A stretch of 64,000 bases of DNA from Geosiphon pyriformis (Eukaryota > Glomeromycota > Glomeromycetes > Archaeosporales > Geosiphonaceae), in assembly GCA_016748015.1 (NCBI GenBank), contig JAAOMT010000193.1:166364-230363 (forward strand), in the 5' to 3' direction. The notes below the pieces were generated by a model that was not told where the DNA came from, made no database searches, and saw only the letters and a list, made by a program, of their open reading frames with translations. Shown here in pieces: positions 45,118-57,439 of this stretch (the first letter of the stretch is position 1; every line of letters starts with the position of its first letter). The position numbers were made by a program, and so were the translations under genes.

Positions 45118-46949
45118 ATATAATTCAACAGAGAATCAATACCAATAGCAACTATCCGAAACAGTAACAGAATCTGAAAAAACAGGAACAAACTACTTGG
45201 GATTTGCAAAATCTTTATTCCAACATTATTACACCTATTTCTGATTAACAAATAGTAATTGGCCAACAGAATCAGCTTTCAATTATTACATTAACAAAAA
45301 AATTACATACTACTTGAAAGATTAAGGAGATCCAAAATCTGCTTTCAACAATTTTTTTAGTAAACTATTTCAAAGCACTACTCTTTCACAAAACTATTTA
45401 TTTACATCCCTAATTACAGAAATAAACAAGAAAATTAAGAAATATACCAAGCAAAAATTTTCTATTACTTTTGCTGACAAAGAAAAAGAAAAATTACAAA
45501 CACCAGCAGAAACTCCAAAGCAAATCCAACTACCTACTTGAAAGAAACAAAGATTTGATTTATTTGTTAATCTATTATATCACCACATATCCAGAAGCAT
45601 TATCAATATAATAGGTGTGTCTACAGCAAATACAACAATACTATTGAACAAAATTCTGTTTCAAAGTAAACAGAAGAAAACAGAGTTATTAAGAACATAT
45701 GGTGATTATTTTGAAGGATTTAAATTGTGATCTCCAATGCCATCAAAAATTTGATTACTGCCACCACCACCAGATTTCAAAGCTACTAGTTTTTGAGAAT
45801 TAACTAACTCCAAAAAAGAAAATAGCAATCAGGAAAATAATACTAAAAACCCAATCTTAGAAAACCCAAAAATCCATAACCCAAGTGTTTTAACTCCACA
45901 AAATCAGAATAATTTGAACTTCAATGTTATTAATCTGCAAAACTTATCCCCAGCAATCATGATTAATTCACTACTAATTGCCACACCACTACTACAATCT
46001 TAGCAACAATCACTTCAACAGCCATCCCAATAACTGCTAATTGTATCAATGGCCTATATACCAATTGTCAAACTAGAAAAATTCACTGGCAAAGAAAATA
46101 ATGCACAAGTTTGGCTCAATAACATAGTCAAAGCAATAACTACCAACAACTGGAACAATGCTAAAGCAATGCAAACTATTCTGTACTTTCTACAAAACAC
46201 CACTAATTCTTGGTACCAAAATTTTGTAAACAAATTCCAAGATTTCAATACGTTCAAAGTTGCATTTCTGCAATATTTTAGTGATCATAACAGTATTATC
46301 TGCTTAGCAACTAATTTCACTACTATTAAGCAAGGAGACACTAAAACAGTCACAACTTACTTGAGATGCTTTTACTGAAATCTGCATCAAATTTAGGCCA
46401 TCAACACAAACTACTTTACAGTAGCTCAGATTTTAAATCAGTTTATTTGCAGATTGTACAGCAGCCTATTACAATATATATGTTCACTATGTCTAGCTAC
46501 TCTTTAAGACATTATTAACTATGCTAAAGATTTAAAATTAGCTAAATTAGAAACCAATTAAACCCAAGCCATTATTCTAGTAATAAACAAATCATCTGAT
46601 TTGAATTCAAAATTGAAACAATTAACAGAATTCATTAATCAGAAATTAAAAGAATACTTAACTAATAATCAAACTATTTATCAATCTTCACAACAATGCA
46701 ATAATTAAGGGAATGCAAATTATTCTCAACATCAGTCACATCCATTATTATCTACCAATCTACAATGGCAAACTAAAATATGGAATTGCTACTATTGTGG
46801 TAAACAAAAACACTTACAAATTGACTGTTACAACCACTTAAATGACCAATAATTGGAAAATCAATATCAAAATCCTGATCACCAGTTTCAAACTCCAAAA
46901 TATTAACCAAATCCAGAACCATATTAACCAAATTACTTACCAATAATAC
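45118..46949 (+). pseudogene. B3 Gag polyprotein (continues at 47898-48240)
   Basis: ATG-less N-terminal part with YLGFAKSLFQHYYTYF near 45195-45240 and SAFNYYINKKI; decayed middle. The capsid-like domain is open for 109 codons from MAYIPIVKLEKFTGKENN (46049-46378), with AQVWLNNIVKAITTNNWN and SWYQNFVNKFQDFNTFK. The zinc knuckle CYYCGKQKHLQIDC at 46787-46828 has all four ligands. The tail is cut at 46949 by the solo A LTR and continues in the Tyr/Gln/Pro-rich region to about 48240. Confidence 0.83.
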
Positions 46950-47897
46950 TGTTACCAGAGGTTTTTGGTTTCTTTTTTTGAATGTTGTTAATGTTAATTT
47001 GCTGTGAATTTACGTTCTCAGGAAGTAGTTGGACCTCCAATAACTGAATTTATCTTTAAATTATCTTTTATAATTTGAACCGCTGGGCTTATAAGTGGAA
47101 TAGCCAATTTTTTGCCAGTTACTTTATGTAGTTATCTTATAGTAAACGTCAATTCTTTTTCAGGAATTGCTCATCTGGAAGCTCACTAAAAATGTATAGT
47201 TACTTTGCTATAAAAGTCAACTCTTCTACAGAAATTTCATCTGTAGACTACTCAAATGATTATGATAAGAAAAGAAAGAAAAATAAAAGAAATGTAAAAA
47301 AATAGAATTGTGTTAAGGAAAACATTTTTTATTTAGGCCTGAAGTCACTAACAAATTACTGAAATTGGTAGTTTGTATTGAGGAAATTTCAAGTGCAATA
47401 GTTAAAGAATTTGGTTTTCGAATATTTAATTTTTATTTGAATGTATAAAAGATAATTTGTTCTAATTAAAATATCTAAAGTAAGATACAATAGTAAAATA
47501 TTATGAGAAGATCTATTTTTTTGAAGAGAGAAGCTCTTTTTTTATACAACTTGTTGTAGTACTAGTCTTTGAACTTGCACTTTTCTCTTTGCTATAATTT
47601 GGGTGAACTAAAAATACATTTTGGTGAACTACAAATTATTTTACTAAATTATTAATTATTTCGGCCAATTTTCATTAATTTCGGTGAATTTTGATTATAT
47701 TAAATGGTTCAAAGTATTGTGTAATTTGATCATCTTAATTTCTATGATACAAATCAAATTATTAATTGAGTAATAATATTTGATAATTTGATTAAATAAT
47801 AAGTAATATTCGAAATAATAATAATATATGCTAATTAATAATAGAAATTATGAGAATAATTTCATGCTAATTAATAGCTAAAATTTTACTAGTAACA
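46950..47897 (-). repeat. Solo family A LTR (948 bp) in B3
   Basis: Starts TGTTACCAGAGG and ends CTAGTAACA. Flanks ATAC (46946-46949) and ATGC (47898-47901); the uninterrupted site in B4 near 59288 reads AAATGATGCAACAGCC, so ATGC or ACGC was the target. No internal sequence remains. Confidence 0.9.
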
Positions 47898-48240
47898 ATG
47901 CAACAGCCAATTTATCAACCACCCATTTATTAAACCCCAACACCAGTTGTTTATTACTCACAGCCACAAATAATTTATAAATATTAACAAATCTAAATAC
48001 TGTCACAAATGACAGTATCCACTGGAAATCAAAGACCAATAACTATTCAGCAAAACTGGAGATTGGTGATAATGGTTTATCAACCAATTTTCAGTTCATT
48101 AACTTCACAATTAGGACTATGTCAGCAGAATTCAAAAATGGAGTATACCCAAAACCTGAATTCTTAAAACTATTTAAGTCTTCTTGTAATCTCAGAAAAT
48201 ATCCAAACCAATAATTAGAAAACTAACCAAACAACACATA

Positions 48241-48810
48241 CCAGTAACATCCCACCAGCAACTATTATCAATGATGAATTTTTAGCAGCAATTTTTCTCT
48301 TTAAAATCGAGAAACCAACTGAAGTACTTTTTTTTAGTGAAGTTGCTCTTGATATAAAACCTATTACTGTGATGTACACTGATACCAAAGTTAATAGTCA
48401 GTTTATTAAACTGATTCTTAATAGTAGATCAGCAGGCAGTATCATTATATAACAACTTATAGACCAACTAGGTCACCAAGTTAATTGTACTGCCAGCACC
48501 AGAATTATTACAGCTGATGGAGCAACCAAAACTCCTATTGGCAAATTGATAACTTCTTTTTTGAAGTCAACAGCATCATAGCTCCTATCAAAGTCTTGGT
48601 AATGGAAGCAACCCAATATTAAGCACTAGTTGGCAATAATTGGTTGTTTAAAACCAACACAGTATTTGATTAAACCATACAGAAGCTTCAACTCAGTCAA
48701 AATGGTTAGCACACATGTGTATCAGCCACATGTAGTCATTTTCAAACAAACACTACACTAACACTACTTATAAAATTGGAAGAAGAAGAAAACAAACCTA
48801 CCTGAAAAGC
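48241..48810 (+). pseudogene. B3 retropepsin-like protease
   Basis: Shows AAIFLFKIEKPTEVLFF, TVMYTDTKVNSQFIKLILNS with the active-site Asp-Ser-Gly changed to Asn-Ser-Arg (about 48417-48425), SAGSIII, then IITADGATKTPIGK and VLVMEATQY in a shifted frame. Inactive. Confidence 0.8.
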
Positions 48811-48989
48811 CTATTAAGTCTTGTGGACTGACACTAATTACAACAAACTGCCACCAGTACTCTCTTGGAATGACAAAAAAAAAGGAAAAAAAAAAGATAA
48901 ACCTGAAAAAACCACAGTCATAAAAGAAATAACCAGTGGCTGAGAACAATTATACTCACACAAACTATTGGAACAGCCATCATACATTC

Positions 48990-49620
48990 CTCTTAAATGT
49001 CAAAATTATAGCAAGAAACTATTCTCTATAAAAGCATAGATAACACCTAATAAAAACTACTAGACCAGAACACATTATTATTGTAAGCCATATCATAGAA
49101 AATACTATGGCTATCCAAAAAGACAAAACAAGTGAGACAACAAACCATGTCTTGCTTGTGGCAAACAATTACTCAATGAGAGAATATGGAACAACATTTC
49201 TGGTCAAGGAGAAACATGTGACAGTTCATATTAGTACATAATTCTCATAAGTAACTGAGTCAGTTATGGCACACCTATTACTGCCACATGGCACTGAGTG
49301 ATCTCTCACTTGGATGGCTATCCACATAATGAAGATAAAATTTGGCAAATAGCCAATGCTAAAGTAGAAAATGTTTTGCCCAGTAAGATCCTAAAGATAA
49401 AGAACAATTCTTCAAAACCAGTTGATATCATTTTCATCTCCAATTTAGATGCATTTTTAGATATGAAGACAGATTTAAAGAAATTCCATAAGCATTACCA
49501 GAATTTGGCACCAACAAAAGAAGAGCAGAAACAGCACTTGGGAGAAATAAACACCCAATTATGTGACTATTGTTTGATTCCATGTGACTTTTAATATTAT
49601 AATGAGTGTGACTTTATTTA
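48990..49620 (+). pseudogene. B3 Cys-pair-rich module
   Basis: Readable pieces: a decayed first pair near 49000 (CQNYSKKLFS), YYCKPYHRKYYGYPKRQN near 49080-49130, CLACGKQLLNERMWNN near 49150-49195, CDSSY-type end, then an open stretch 49298-49594 ending NTQLCDYCLIPCDF (49553-49594). Some Cys codons have become Tyr (TGT/TGC to TAT/TAC). Same layout as B2 and B4. Confidence 0.63.
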
Positions 49621-49885
49621 CAATCCATCACCATGCATAATTTTCACGATTTTTAAAAATAAAAAACCAATCAGCAGCTGTGCATTGAAATCAGAATCAA
49701 CATTCAATTTTAATTCAAACTCCAACAATAATGATAATGAAAACAATGATTCCAGTTTTGTTTAAAATAACAATAAAAATAACGACAATTTGAACTCTGA
49801 TTTAAACACAGAACAATATATTGTGCTTTCTGATCTCACCAAGAAACAGGAACTTAAATGGTTCAACAATAATTATGAAGGTATT

Positions 49886-50285
49886 ATGTCAAAATGTACA
49901 CACAATACTGATACAGAGTTTGATCTGAAATATTCCAGAAAAGATGCTATTAAATTGGAATTACATGTACACATCTGCATTAATCTCAAAGTAATATTAA
50001 AAATTCTAGCAACAATAATGGTTCAACTAGTATCCAAGAGTAGTTTAGCAAAAAGAAAAATCAATATCAAAAGAGGAATAATTGATATGGAAAATATAGA
50101 AAATATTATTACAATGCTATAAAATAACTCAGAAAAGACATATATTATAAAACCAAACAAAAAGATAGCACAAACAATATTTTTGCCTCTGGCTAAAATA
50201 GCTTAATTAGTATTAATAAAAAACAAGAAAAAAATAGAAATTACAGTTAGAGAGATTAGTAGATTTGGATCCACAGATAGAGTAA
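49886..50285 (+). pseudogene. B3 dUTPase domain
   Basis: Motif 1 MSKCTHNTDTEFDLKYSRK (49886-49942), motif 2 SKSSLAKRKINIK, motif 3 RGIIDMENIENIITML (the Tyr of the motif is lost, the Asp kept), a TAA, motif 4 PNKKIAQTIFLPLAK (50150-50195), motif 5 RFGSTDRVN (50262-50288). Open for 110 codons from 49790. It precedes the beta-rich linker (50300-50671). Confidence 0.88.
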
Positions 50286-50900
50286 ATATACTAGTTAATA
50301 TGGCAAAAGAAAAGATTGTTAACAAGGGAGAAATTATCTTTATTCATCAAATAATTTCTATTCTGTCATATAACCAGTATATATTAGCCATAAAAAGGAG
50401 AGTAAAAGACCAAGCCCAAATTTTTGAAGTGAAAACTAACAATTGTCAATCAGAAAAAATTAGACTTACTAATTTTTACATACTAGCCAAAAGCCCAAAA
50501 CATATCAAAATTCCTATCTACAACATAATAGAAGATGTCATTGAGATACCAAAAGGCACTACTATCGGATATTTAAGCACTGAAGTTGAAGAACAACCAC
50601 CAAACCCCATTCCAGATTTTTCACAACTGTGTGGATATGTGAATATTATATCACAAACAATATACAGATAAGAAGAATGTTATTTGCTTCAACCAAAACA
50701 ATTGGAACAGATAAATTTGGAAAATCTAGACCCATTACAGCATATGCAGCTTAAGATATTACTCAGCAACTTCAACAATATCTTTGCCAGTGAAAATAAA
50801 TTTGGCAAAACTGACATAATACAACATTAGATCAAGACTGAAAATATAATGTTAATCAAACAAAGAGCATACCAAATACCACCAGCAAGTTATGAAATCA
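50286..50900 (+). pseudogene. B3 post-dUTPase linker and RT lead-in
   Basis: Open for 123 codons (50300-50671): RLTNFYILAKSPKHIKIPIY, EIPKGTTIGYLSTEVEEQPP. After a stop, YLLQPKQLEQINLENLDPL and LLSNFNNIFASENKFGKTD lead to the polymerase. Confidence 0.72.
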
Positions 50901-52060
50901 TCTAATAAGAGATTAATTAGATGTTAGACAATGGGTTAATTTAACTGTCAATAAGTTCATGGTTATTACCAGTAGTACTAGTTCATAAGAAAAATGGGAA
51001 AATCACTTTTGTGTGGATTACTAGAAACTTAATGGAGTAATAAAAGAAAACAGCTATTCAACTCCAAAGATTCAAGAACTTTTCAATACTTTTGGAGGAA
51101 AAAAATAGTTTTCAACTTTGGACTTAAACAGTGGTTACTGACAAGTAGTCATAAATCCAGCTGATAAAAAAAAACTGCATTCACAACTAGAGAAAAAAAT
51201 TTCAAATTTGAAGTAATGCTATTTGGCTTAATAAATATTTCAGCAACATTCCAATGGCTTATAGAAATTGTTTATACTGAACTGTTATAAAAATCAATAA
51301 TCATATATTTGGATGATATCAATGTGTTTTCAAAAACATTTGATGATTATCTTTATTATCTACAGCAAGTATTTGAAAGATTAAAAAGAGCAGAACTAAA
51401 GTTAAATGCTAATAAATGTTTCTTTGGAAAAACAGAGTTGAAGTTTTTGGGATAGATTGTGAACAAAGATGGCATTAAAACAGATTCAGACAAAATTGAG
51501 ATAGTTAAGAACTTTCTAGTATCTACCAACTTAACTAAACTACAAGCATTTTTGGAATTTATGGGTTATTACTACTACTTCATCAAAGACTTTTCCAAAC
51601 TGGCTTAGCCATTATACCAGCTCTAAACAAAAAACACCAAATATGAATAAACAGAAAATCAGCAAGAAACTTTTAATACATTAAGAAAAAAGCTTATTTA
51701 AGCTTTAGTACTAATCTATCCAGATCATAGCAAGCTATTTATAATTACAACCAATGTATTGGGTCAAGCATTAAAAGCTGAAAGAACTAAATGAAAGAAA
51801 ACATCCAGTAGCATATGCTAATTACAGCTTAAATTCAGCTGAAAAGAACTATAAAACACTAGCATTGGAACACTTAGCTATCTATTGGGCAGTCATAAAA
51901 TGGAAAAAATACTTAAGTCAGAAATTTGACATATACACTGACCATAAAGAATTGATTTCAATTCAGAAACAAAAATTCAGAGATGATCACCATACTAGAT
52001 AAAAAATAGTGCTTTTATTATTTAATTATACAGTATATTACAAAAAGAGAAAAAAAATGG
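50901..52060 (+). pseudogene. B3 reverse transcriptase and RNase H
   Basis: Blocks in order: MLDNGLI near 50920, LNGVIKENSYSTPKIQELF near 51025, FSTLDLNSGY near 51111, NFKFEVMLFGLINISATFQW near 51205-51255, catalytic IIIYLDDINVF with an intact YLDD at 51306-51317, KCFFGKTELKFLG near 51413-51450. RNase H follows: FIITTNVLGQAL near 51735 (first Asp changed to Asn), LALEHLAIYWAVIKWKKYL near 51860-51915, DIYTDHKELISIQ near 51928-51965 with an intact Asp. Frame changes and stops occur but this is the best RT in the window. Confidence 0.87.
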
Positions 52061-52079
52061 AAATACTGATAATTTGTTA

Positions 52080-53390
52080 CAGATAAGACAAATCTAAAAC
52101 CAGTTCAATCCAAAAATATAACAAAAGATGAATACACAAAAATATTAACAACTCTAACACTATATTAATACTCAGTAGTTCAAGAAGAAATTATCTCCAA
52201 AAGAATGAAGCCATATCAAACAAAAATTCAAATATTTTATTACTCACCAAAATATACTTTATCGGAAAAACAGAAAGAATTCAAATCAACCATTCAGAGT
52301 AATTATAAAACCAGAAAAAGAAACAATACTATTTAATATACACTCAGATCCAATAGCAGAACATTTTTATAAAGAAGCAATAATAAAAAGAACCAAAAAA
52401 AAATACTATTGGCCATCTATGTATTCAGATATCATCTAATATGTTTAAAATTGTGATGCTTGTCAAAGAAAAGAAGGAACAAGATCCAGTAAACCATTAA
52501 GACCAATTAAAGTAAAACAATTATTCAATTGCATTGGGATTGACTTAGTTAGATTATTAACAATAACCAGTAGAAGAAACAAATATATTGCAGTCATAGA
52601 TTATCTTACTAAGTGGTCAGAAGCAAAAATTATTCAAAGAACAAATGCAAAATTCATTGCTAAATTTGTTCATTAAGATTTAATTTGCCAACATAGATGT
52701 CCAAAAGAATTGCTATCAGATCAAGGAACTCATTTTATAAACAGAACATTAGCAGAATTAAGTCAAAGATTTGGAATCAAAAGAATATTATTGTCATCAT
52801 ACTATTCATAAACAAATGATTTGGTTAAATGGTTTAATAGAATACTGTATAAAACAATTGCCAAAATCAGCCAAGAAAATCAAGATGAATAAGACTTGTT
52901 TATACCATCAGTATTATTTGCTTATCGGACAATAAAACAAGACATTACACAAGCAACACCATTTAAATTAGTATACAGTAGAATAGCAACATTACCAGTT
53001 GAGATAAAAGTCAACATGTATCTAACTGAACCAATAACAGAAAACAATTTTTAAAAAACATTGTTAAAAAAAACATATAACTTAATAGAAACACTAAAAA
53101 ACAAATGGTGAAGAGCAGCTTATAATATTCAAAAGTCACAAAAAAACAAAAAGAAAGACATAATAACTAACTACTAGATAAACCAGTTGAATTCAGATTT
53201 GGAAACAAAGTACTTTTACATCATACCAAAGTAAAAAAACAATGGAATAAAAAATTTGATCCCAAATGAGACAGACCATTTCACATAGAAAAAATTCTAA
53301 GAAATAAAGCTTATAAATTAAGATAAGACAACAAAATATTAGCCAAAGCAGCATATGGTGATTGACTGAAACCATATTACTATATAGTAT
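52080..53390 (+). pseudogene. B3 integrase
   Basis: Zinc domain: AEHFYKEAIIKRTKKKYYW near 52355-52410 (one His now Tyr or missing), CDACQRKEGT near 52455-52485. Core: CIGIDLVRLL near 52530-52560 (first Asp), KELLSDQGTHFINRTLAELS near 52705-52760 (second Asp), TNDLVKWFNRILYKTIAKIS near 52815-52875, where the catalytic Glu reads Lys, a G-to-A change. The basic C-terminal barrel region is in pieces to 53390. Inactive. Confidence 0.85.
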
Positions 53391-54206
53391 TATTATTCAC
53401 CAATAATATTCTACAACTAGGAGTACAATGAATACTAGTCTAACCAGATAAGATTTCACAAGATCTAGAACCAATTATAATCATTAAACCAAACATGTCA
53501 ATTTAAACAACCAAAAGAGTATATAAAAACATAGTATATATAACAAAAAGATATCAGAAAAATAGAAATTATTGACAAAATATACACACTAACACAACAA
53601 CTCTTCCAACTGATTCAACAACAAAATATGGAAATTACTATTAACCAACAAACCATTCAATACAAAAATACAAAAAAAAAACCTCAATGCAAAAAATAGA
53701 GAAAACCAGAAAACACCATTGACAAGATAATAATAAAAGTAAAAACAGCAATAGAAATATAAACAGAAAATATACTATATCAAGAGGTGATAATAAAAAC
53801 ATGGAATTGATTGATACAAAAATTTCCAAAAAACTTTTGTTATTTCCACTTGGAACAACATCTGAATATTCAAAACTTATATATGGATAAAACAAAACAA
53901 TTTTTCGACACAATAATACTATAACAACTTGAGCAATTTGTGAGAAAAAACAATCTAACAACATAAGCAAGAGCCATCTATTAATTACAGACTGGATTTC
54001 AAGGCTGATCAGAAATACTACTCAACACAGTAATAGACACAGTTACTACTAATCAAATAGATAAAATGACCAATGCCTAATTTGAAAAATTACAGACCAA
54101 AATAACACAAATAATTTTTGAAAAAAAAGTCCAAGAAATAATCAAAGAAGAAGAATTAGAAAGTTCAGGAATCTCAATAGAGCTCAATATTAAAAGGAGA
54201 AAATAA
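53391..54206 (+). pseudogene. B3 polyprotein tail and polypurine tract
   Basis: Low-complexity Lys/Asn/Gln tail with a SKKLLLFPLGTTSEYSKLIY piece near 53830-53890 and a charged end near 54120-54190; no domain recognised. It is homologous to the B1 tail. The purine run AAAAGGAGAAAATAA (54192-54206) next to the LTR is the likely plus-strand primer. Confidence 0.7.
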
Positions 54207-55001
54207 TGTAATTTATAAAAAATAAGAATTATAGTAGTATATATTAGCCAATTAAAAGTAAACATAGTAAAAAAGAGAATTCCAGGATTCCTCTTAGAGA
54301 AATTGCAAGATTCTAGAAATTACAGGATTCTCATATGAGGAATTGCAGAATTCCAAAATTTCAGAATTCCTGGCAGAAAGAATGAAAAAATTAAGGAATC
54401 TCAAATATGTATATATAGTAGTAATATTAGAAGCAAAAAAGTTAGACCTTTCAGTTTAGATTTTATCTAAGCAATCTTTTAATTCACAAATATTAATAAA
54501 TAATTATTTTCTATCTCAATCTACTCTTCACTATTAACACTTCATGTTAATAGTGGCCAATACTTAACCATACTGGAACAATAGCTCTTGATCATAACTA
54601 TTGACAGAATACTAACATTTATTGTCTTGGCTTATTTTTTTTTTATTTTTTTTTGTTATTTCTTGTTGTTGACTAATTGATTAAAAATTAAGTACTGAAT
54701 TATTGATGTTACAAATAGTTTGGTAAAAAACCTGAATAGAAAGATAAAAAGTAAGAATTAGATAGCTTATCAGAAAAACATGATTGCCAGAATAAACTGA
54801 CCACCAAGCTAAAGAAAAAAATTAGAAAACTTATCACAAAAGAATTGTACATCATCTAATCTCTGTCTATTATACAAAAAACTCCAACTTAAAACCTTCA
54901 GATTACCAAAATCTTTAAATATTACCAACATCATCAAATGAATTAGCACCAAGTTATGGGTTTGTTATTTGATTTAAGACTCCAAATAATCACCTGTAAC
55001 A
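54207..55001 (+). repeat. B3 3' LTR (795 bp)
   Basis: Starts TGTAATTTATAAAAAATAAG (decayed TGTTACTTATAAAAG) and ends ATCACCTGTAACA; followed by GTGC. AGGATTCC-type repeats at 54275-54400. Confidence 0.9.
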
Positions 55002-56398
55002 GTGCATTTAGATATCCAGTTTTTTGCCAATTTGGTTTTGAAGAAGGTAGTCTCTGACAAACAATTTTCATATTTGATTTCAGTAGTTCTTCATCTAATT
55101 ATTGGCTATAAAACTCAATTCAGTTTTATTCTTGTTAGTTTGTGTAATAAATAGAACACTTTGATTTGCAAGGGTTTGAAATTCAAATCTGGTTTTCTTC
55201 TCAATTTTCCTAATGATGCACTCTATTACTTTTCTCTATATAGTTTAAAATCTTTTGAACAAATTTAGGCTAAGGGCAAGTTGGCTTCTGTTGTATGCTT
55301 TGCTAATTCTATTGGAGTTTTGGGCTATTTGTTTGCTTATAGATCACATAATCTTTAGGTTCTTAACTGGTTTCTATGTTACCTCTTGCTTTTTCTAGTT
55401 TATATGAGTGTTAATCTTTTAAACAATTTTTTAGCTGGCATAGTTTGCATTTTTCTGGAGTGTGATCTGTCTTTGGATGGTCTTATAACCAATGCTTTTT
55501 ATTTTTGGAGTAGTATTTCTATGTCTCTTGTTTTTAGTATGTTAAAATTTTATAAGTGCACTTCTTTGTTATGGCAGTATGAGATAACTTTTGCAGAACA
55601 GCTTTGTAACTAGAATGGTATGGTTTTTAATTAAAAAACATTCAAATAGTAGAAGAAGTTGGACTCACATGGCTCTGTTTCTGAATAGTTCGATCTCTTT
55701 GTTTGTTTTTTCAGTAGTTTGACTTCTTTTTTTGCTGGTTCTTCTCTTCTTGAAAGCACTAGTTTGTTAAATATTCTTGATTTTAATGAGTTTAAAGTTA
55801 TTTATAATCATTTGTTAAATGTTGATGCTAGTTCTCTTTCTGTCTATATGGATGGATTTCTTTGTGGTTTGGAAACTGCTAATATAAGAACTGGTACAAC
55901 TGCTTTTTTTGAAGATATTGGTTTAGATCTAGGTGTTAAGATTTCTGGTTTAGTGTTTTCAACTATAACAGAGTAGCAAGTTATTGCACTGGCACTTGAG
56001 TATATGCTACTTTCCAGTTTGGTTCATCTCTTCTCAGACAATTAGGCTGTTTTGAATGCTTGGAAATCAGAATTAAGTTTGTTGTGTCTGAATTTTTGAA
56101 ACCAGTGCTAGATTAAACATCATCATATTGTGAATGTTATTCATGATAGGAATTTAGAAGTCAGCTGACATAAAGTGAAGGAACATTCAAGTATACCAGG
56201 CAATAAAGCCACTAATGCATTCATGGAATCAGTTTTCTTCTTTGGTTGATATCTCTTTTATTGGATTAATAAGCATTTCATTAAGGCTGGTAGTGGTATT
56301 GTTTTTGGTAATTCTAAACATTTTGTTTATGACATTTTTTATTCTATTTATTAAGCATGCTGAAAGATTGGCTCTGGTTTTTGGGTTGTAGTGAATGA
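55002..56398 (+). pseudogene. LINE(+) ORF2, thumb region and RNase H
   Basis: Continues the LINE frame broken at 44266: HLDIQFFANLVLKKVVSDKQ, then AKGKLASVVCFANSIGVLGY near 55270-55330 and AGIVCIFLECDLSLDGL near 55433-55485. RNase H: LSVYMDGFLCGLETANIRTG near 55835-55895 (first Asp), LVFSTITE then a stop then VIALALEYM near 55950-56000 (Glu), HLFSDN near 56022-56040 (second Asp), a HKVKEHSSIPGNKATNAF segment near 56165-56220. It ends in GSGFWVVVND just before the B LTR at 56399. Confidence 0.82.
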
Positions 56399-56650
56399 TG
56401 TTACAGGTGATTATTTGGGGTCTCAAATCAAATAACAAATCTGTAACTTGGTGCTAATAACTGATATGATAGTTATGATCTGAAAATTTTGGTTATCTGA
56501 AGGCTTTAGTTGGAGTTTTTTGTATAATAGACAGAGGTTCAAATGTAATTCTCTTTTAGTGATGTTTCAAGTGTCAACCTTCAAATTAAGTTGTTTTGTT
56601 TTGTCTATTACTTCCCAGAATCACAATTTTATCAATTTTTTTCTTAGCAT
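56399..56650 (-). repeat. Family B LTR end, minus orientation (B5)
   Basis: Begins TGTTACAGGTGATTATTTGG on the plus strand, as at the left edge of other minus-strand B LTRs, and is cut after 252 bp by B4. Left flank ATGA; the rest should lie right of B4 beyond the window. It may be a solo LTR or the 3' LTR of a minus-strand element. Confidence 0.85.
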
Positions 56651-57421
56651 TGTTACTCATAAAAAAAAACAGATATAGAAAATAGTAGACCAATAGGAGA
56701 GTAGTAGTTAGCACATAAGCATATTGCTCAGCAATGTGGAACAATATTAAAAAATTAGAGCACATTGCTCAAGAAATTATAGCATATTGCTTAAAAATAT
56801 GAGCAATCTCATAGAACATCAATTATGTATATATAGCAGTAGCATTAGAAGAAAAAAAAACAGACCTCCCAGTTTAGATTTGATTTAAGCAACTTTTCAC
56901 ATTATAAATATCAATAAATAATTATTCATTATCTTAATTTACTCTCTACTATCAACAATTCATGTTGATAGTTGCTAATACTTAACCACACTGGAACAAT
57001 AGCTCTTAATTATGGTTATTAACAGGATACTAACATGTAAATTGCCTTAGTTTATTTCTTATTTTTTTTTTTGTTTTATTTTCTTTGTTGTTTGTTAACT
57101 TAATTAAAAAATTTATATGCAGAGGTATTGACATTAGAATATAGTACTGGTAAAAGACCCAGGAATAAGAGTAAACACTCAGAATTAAGGATATCTTACC
57201 AGGAAAATTACCAGCCATCATGCTGAGAAAAAAATTAACAAAACTGTGGTTTTGGGAAACTATGAATAAACTATCAATTAAATCTCTGTTTATTATACAA
57301 AAAACTCAATCAAAACCTTCAGAAACCATACCTTCAGAAATTGCTAACACCAATATATCAATTGAGCACCAAATTATGGGTTTGTTATTTGCCTTGAGAC
57401 CTCAAATAATTATCTGTAACA
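56651..57421 (+). repeat. B4 5' LTR (771 bp, alternative U3)
   Basis: TGTTACTCATAAAAAAAAAC to ATTATCTGTAACA. From 56690 to 56830 the U3 carries repeats around CATATTGCTCAGCAATG and AGCATATTGCTTA rather than the AGGAATTCC repeats of B1-B3; from the TATGTATATATAGCAG string (about 56826) on it matches the other B LTRs. The U3 part seems to have been exchanged. Confidence 0.88.
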
Positions 57422-57439
57422 TTTGGTGCTTCCTGTGAA
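57422..57439 (+). other. Primer-binding site of B4
   Basis: TTTGGTGCTTCCTGTGAA, two C-to-T/G-to-A type differences from the B2/B3 site. Confidence 0.65.

Larger units (their letters stand above)
44267..55001 (+). mobile_element. Complete family B element B3, with a solo A LTR inside
   Basis: 5' LTR 44267-45099, 3' LTR 54207-55001. Without the A LTR (46950-47897) and one target copy it is about 9.78 kb. Flanks GCAC (44263-44266) and GTGC (55002-55005) are both one step from GCGC; removing the element restores the LINE frame. Full order readable: primer site, Gag, protease, Cys-rich module, dUTPase, RT/RNase H, integrase, tail, polypurine tract. Confidence 0.93.
40800..56398 (+). mobile_element. 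LINE retrotransposon, plus strand, interrupted by B3
   Basis: Non-LTR element with ORF1 (40800-41535), endonuclease and reverse transcriptase (about 41740-44266) and, after the B3 insertion, the rest of ORF2 with RNase H (55002-56398). It is cut at 56398 by a minus-strand B LTR; its 3' end is not in the window. The start is inside ORF1 and abuts B2 coding sequence, so it looks like a 5'-truncated insertion into B2. C-to-T decay throughout. Confidence 0.85.
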
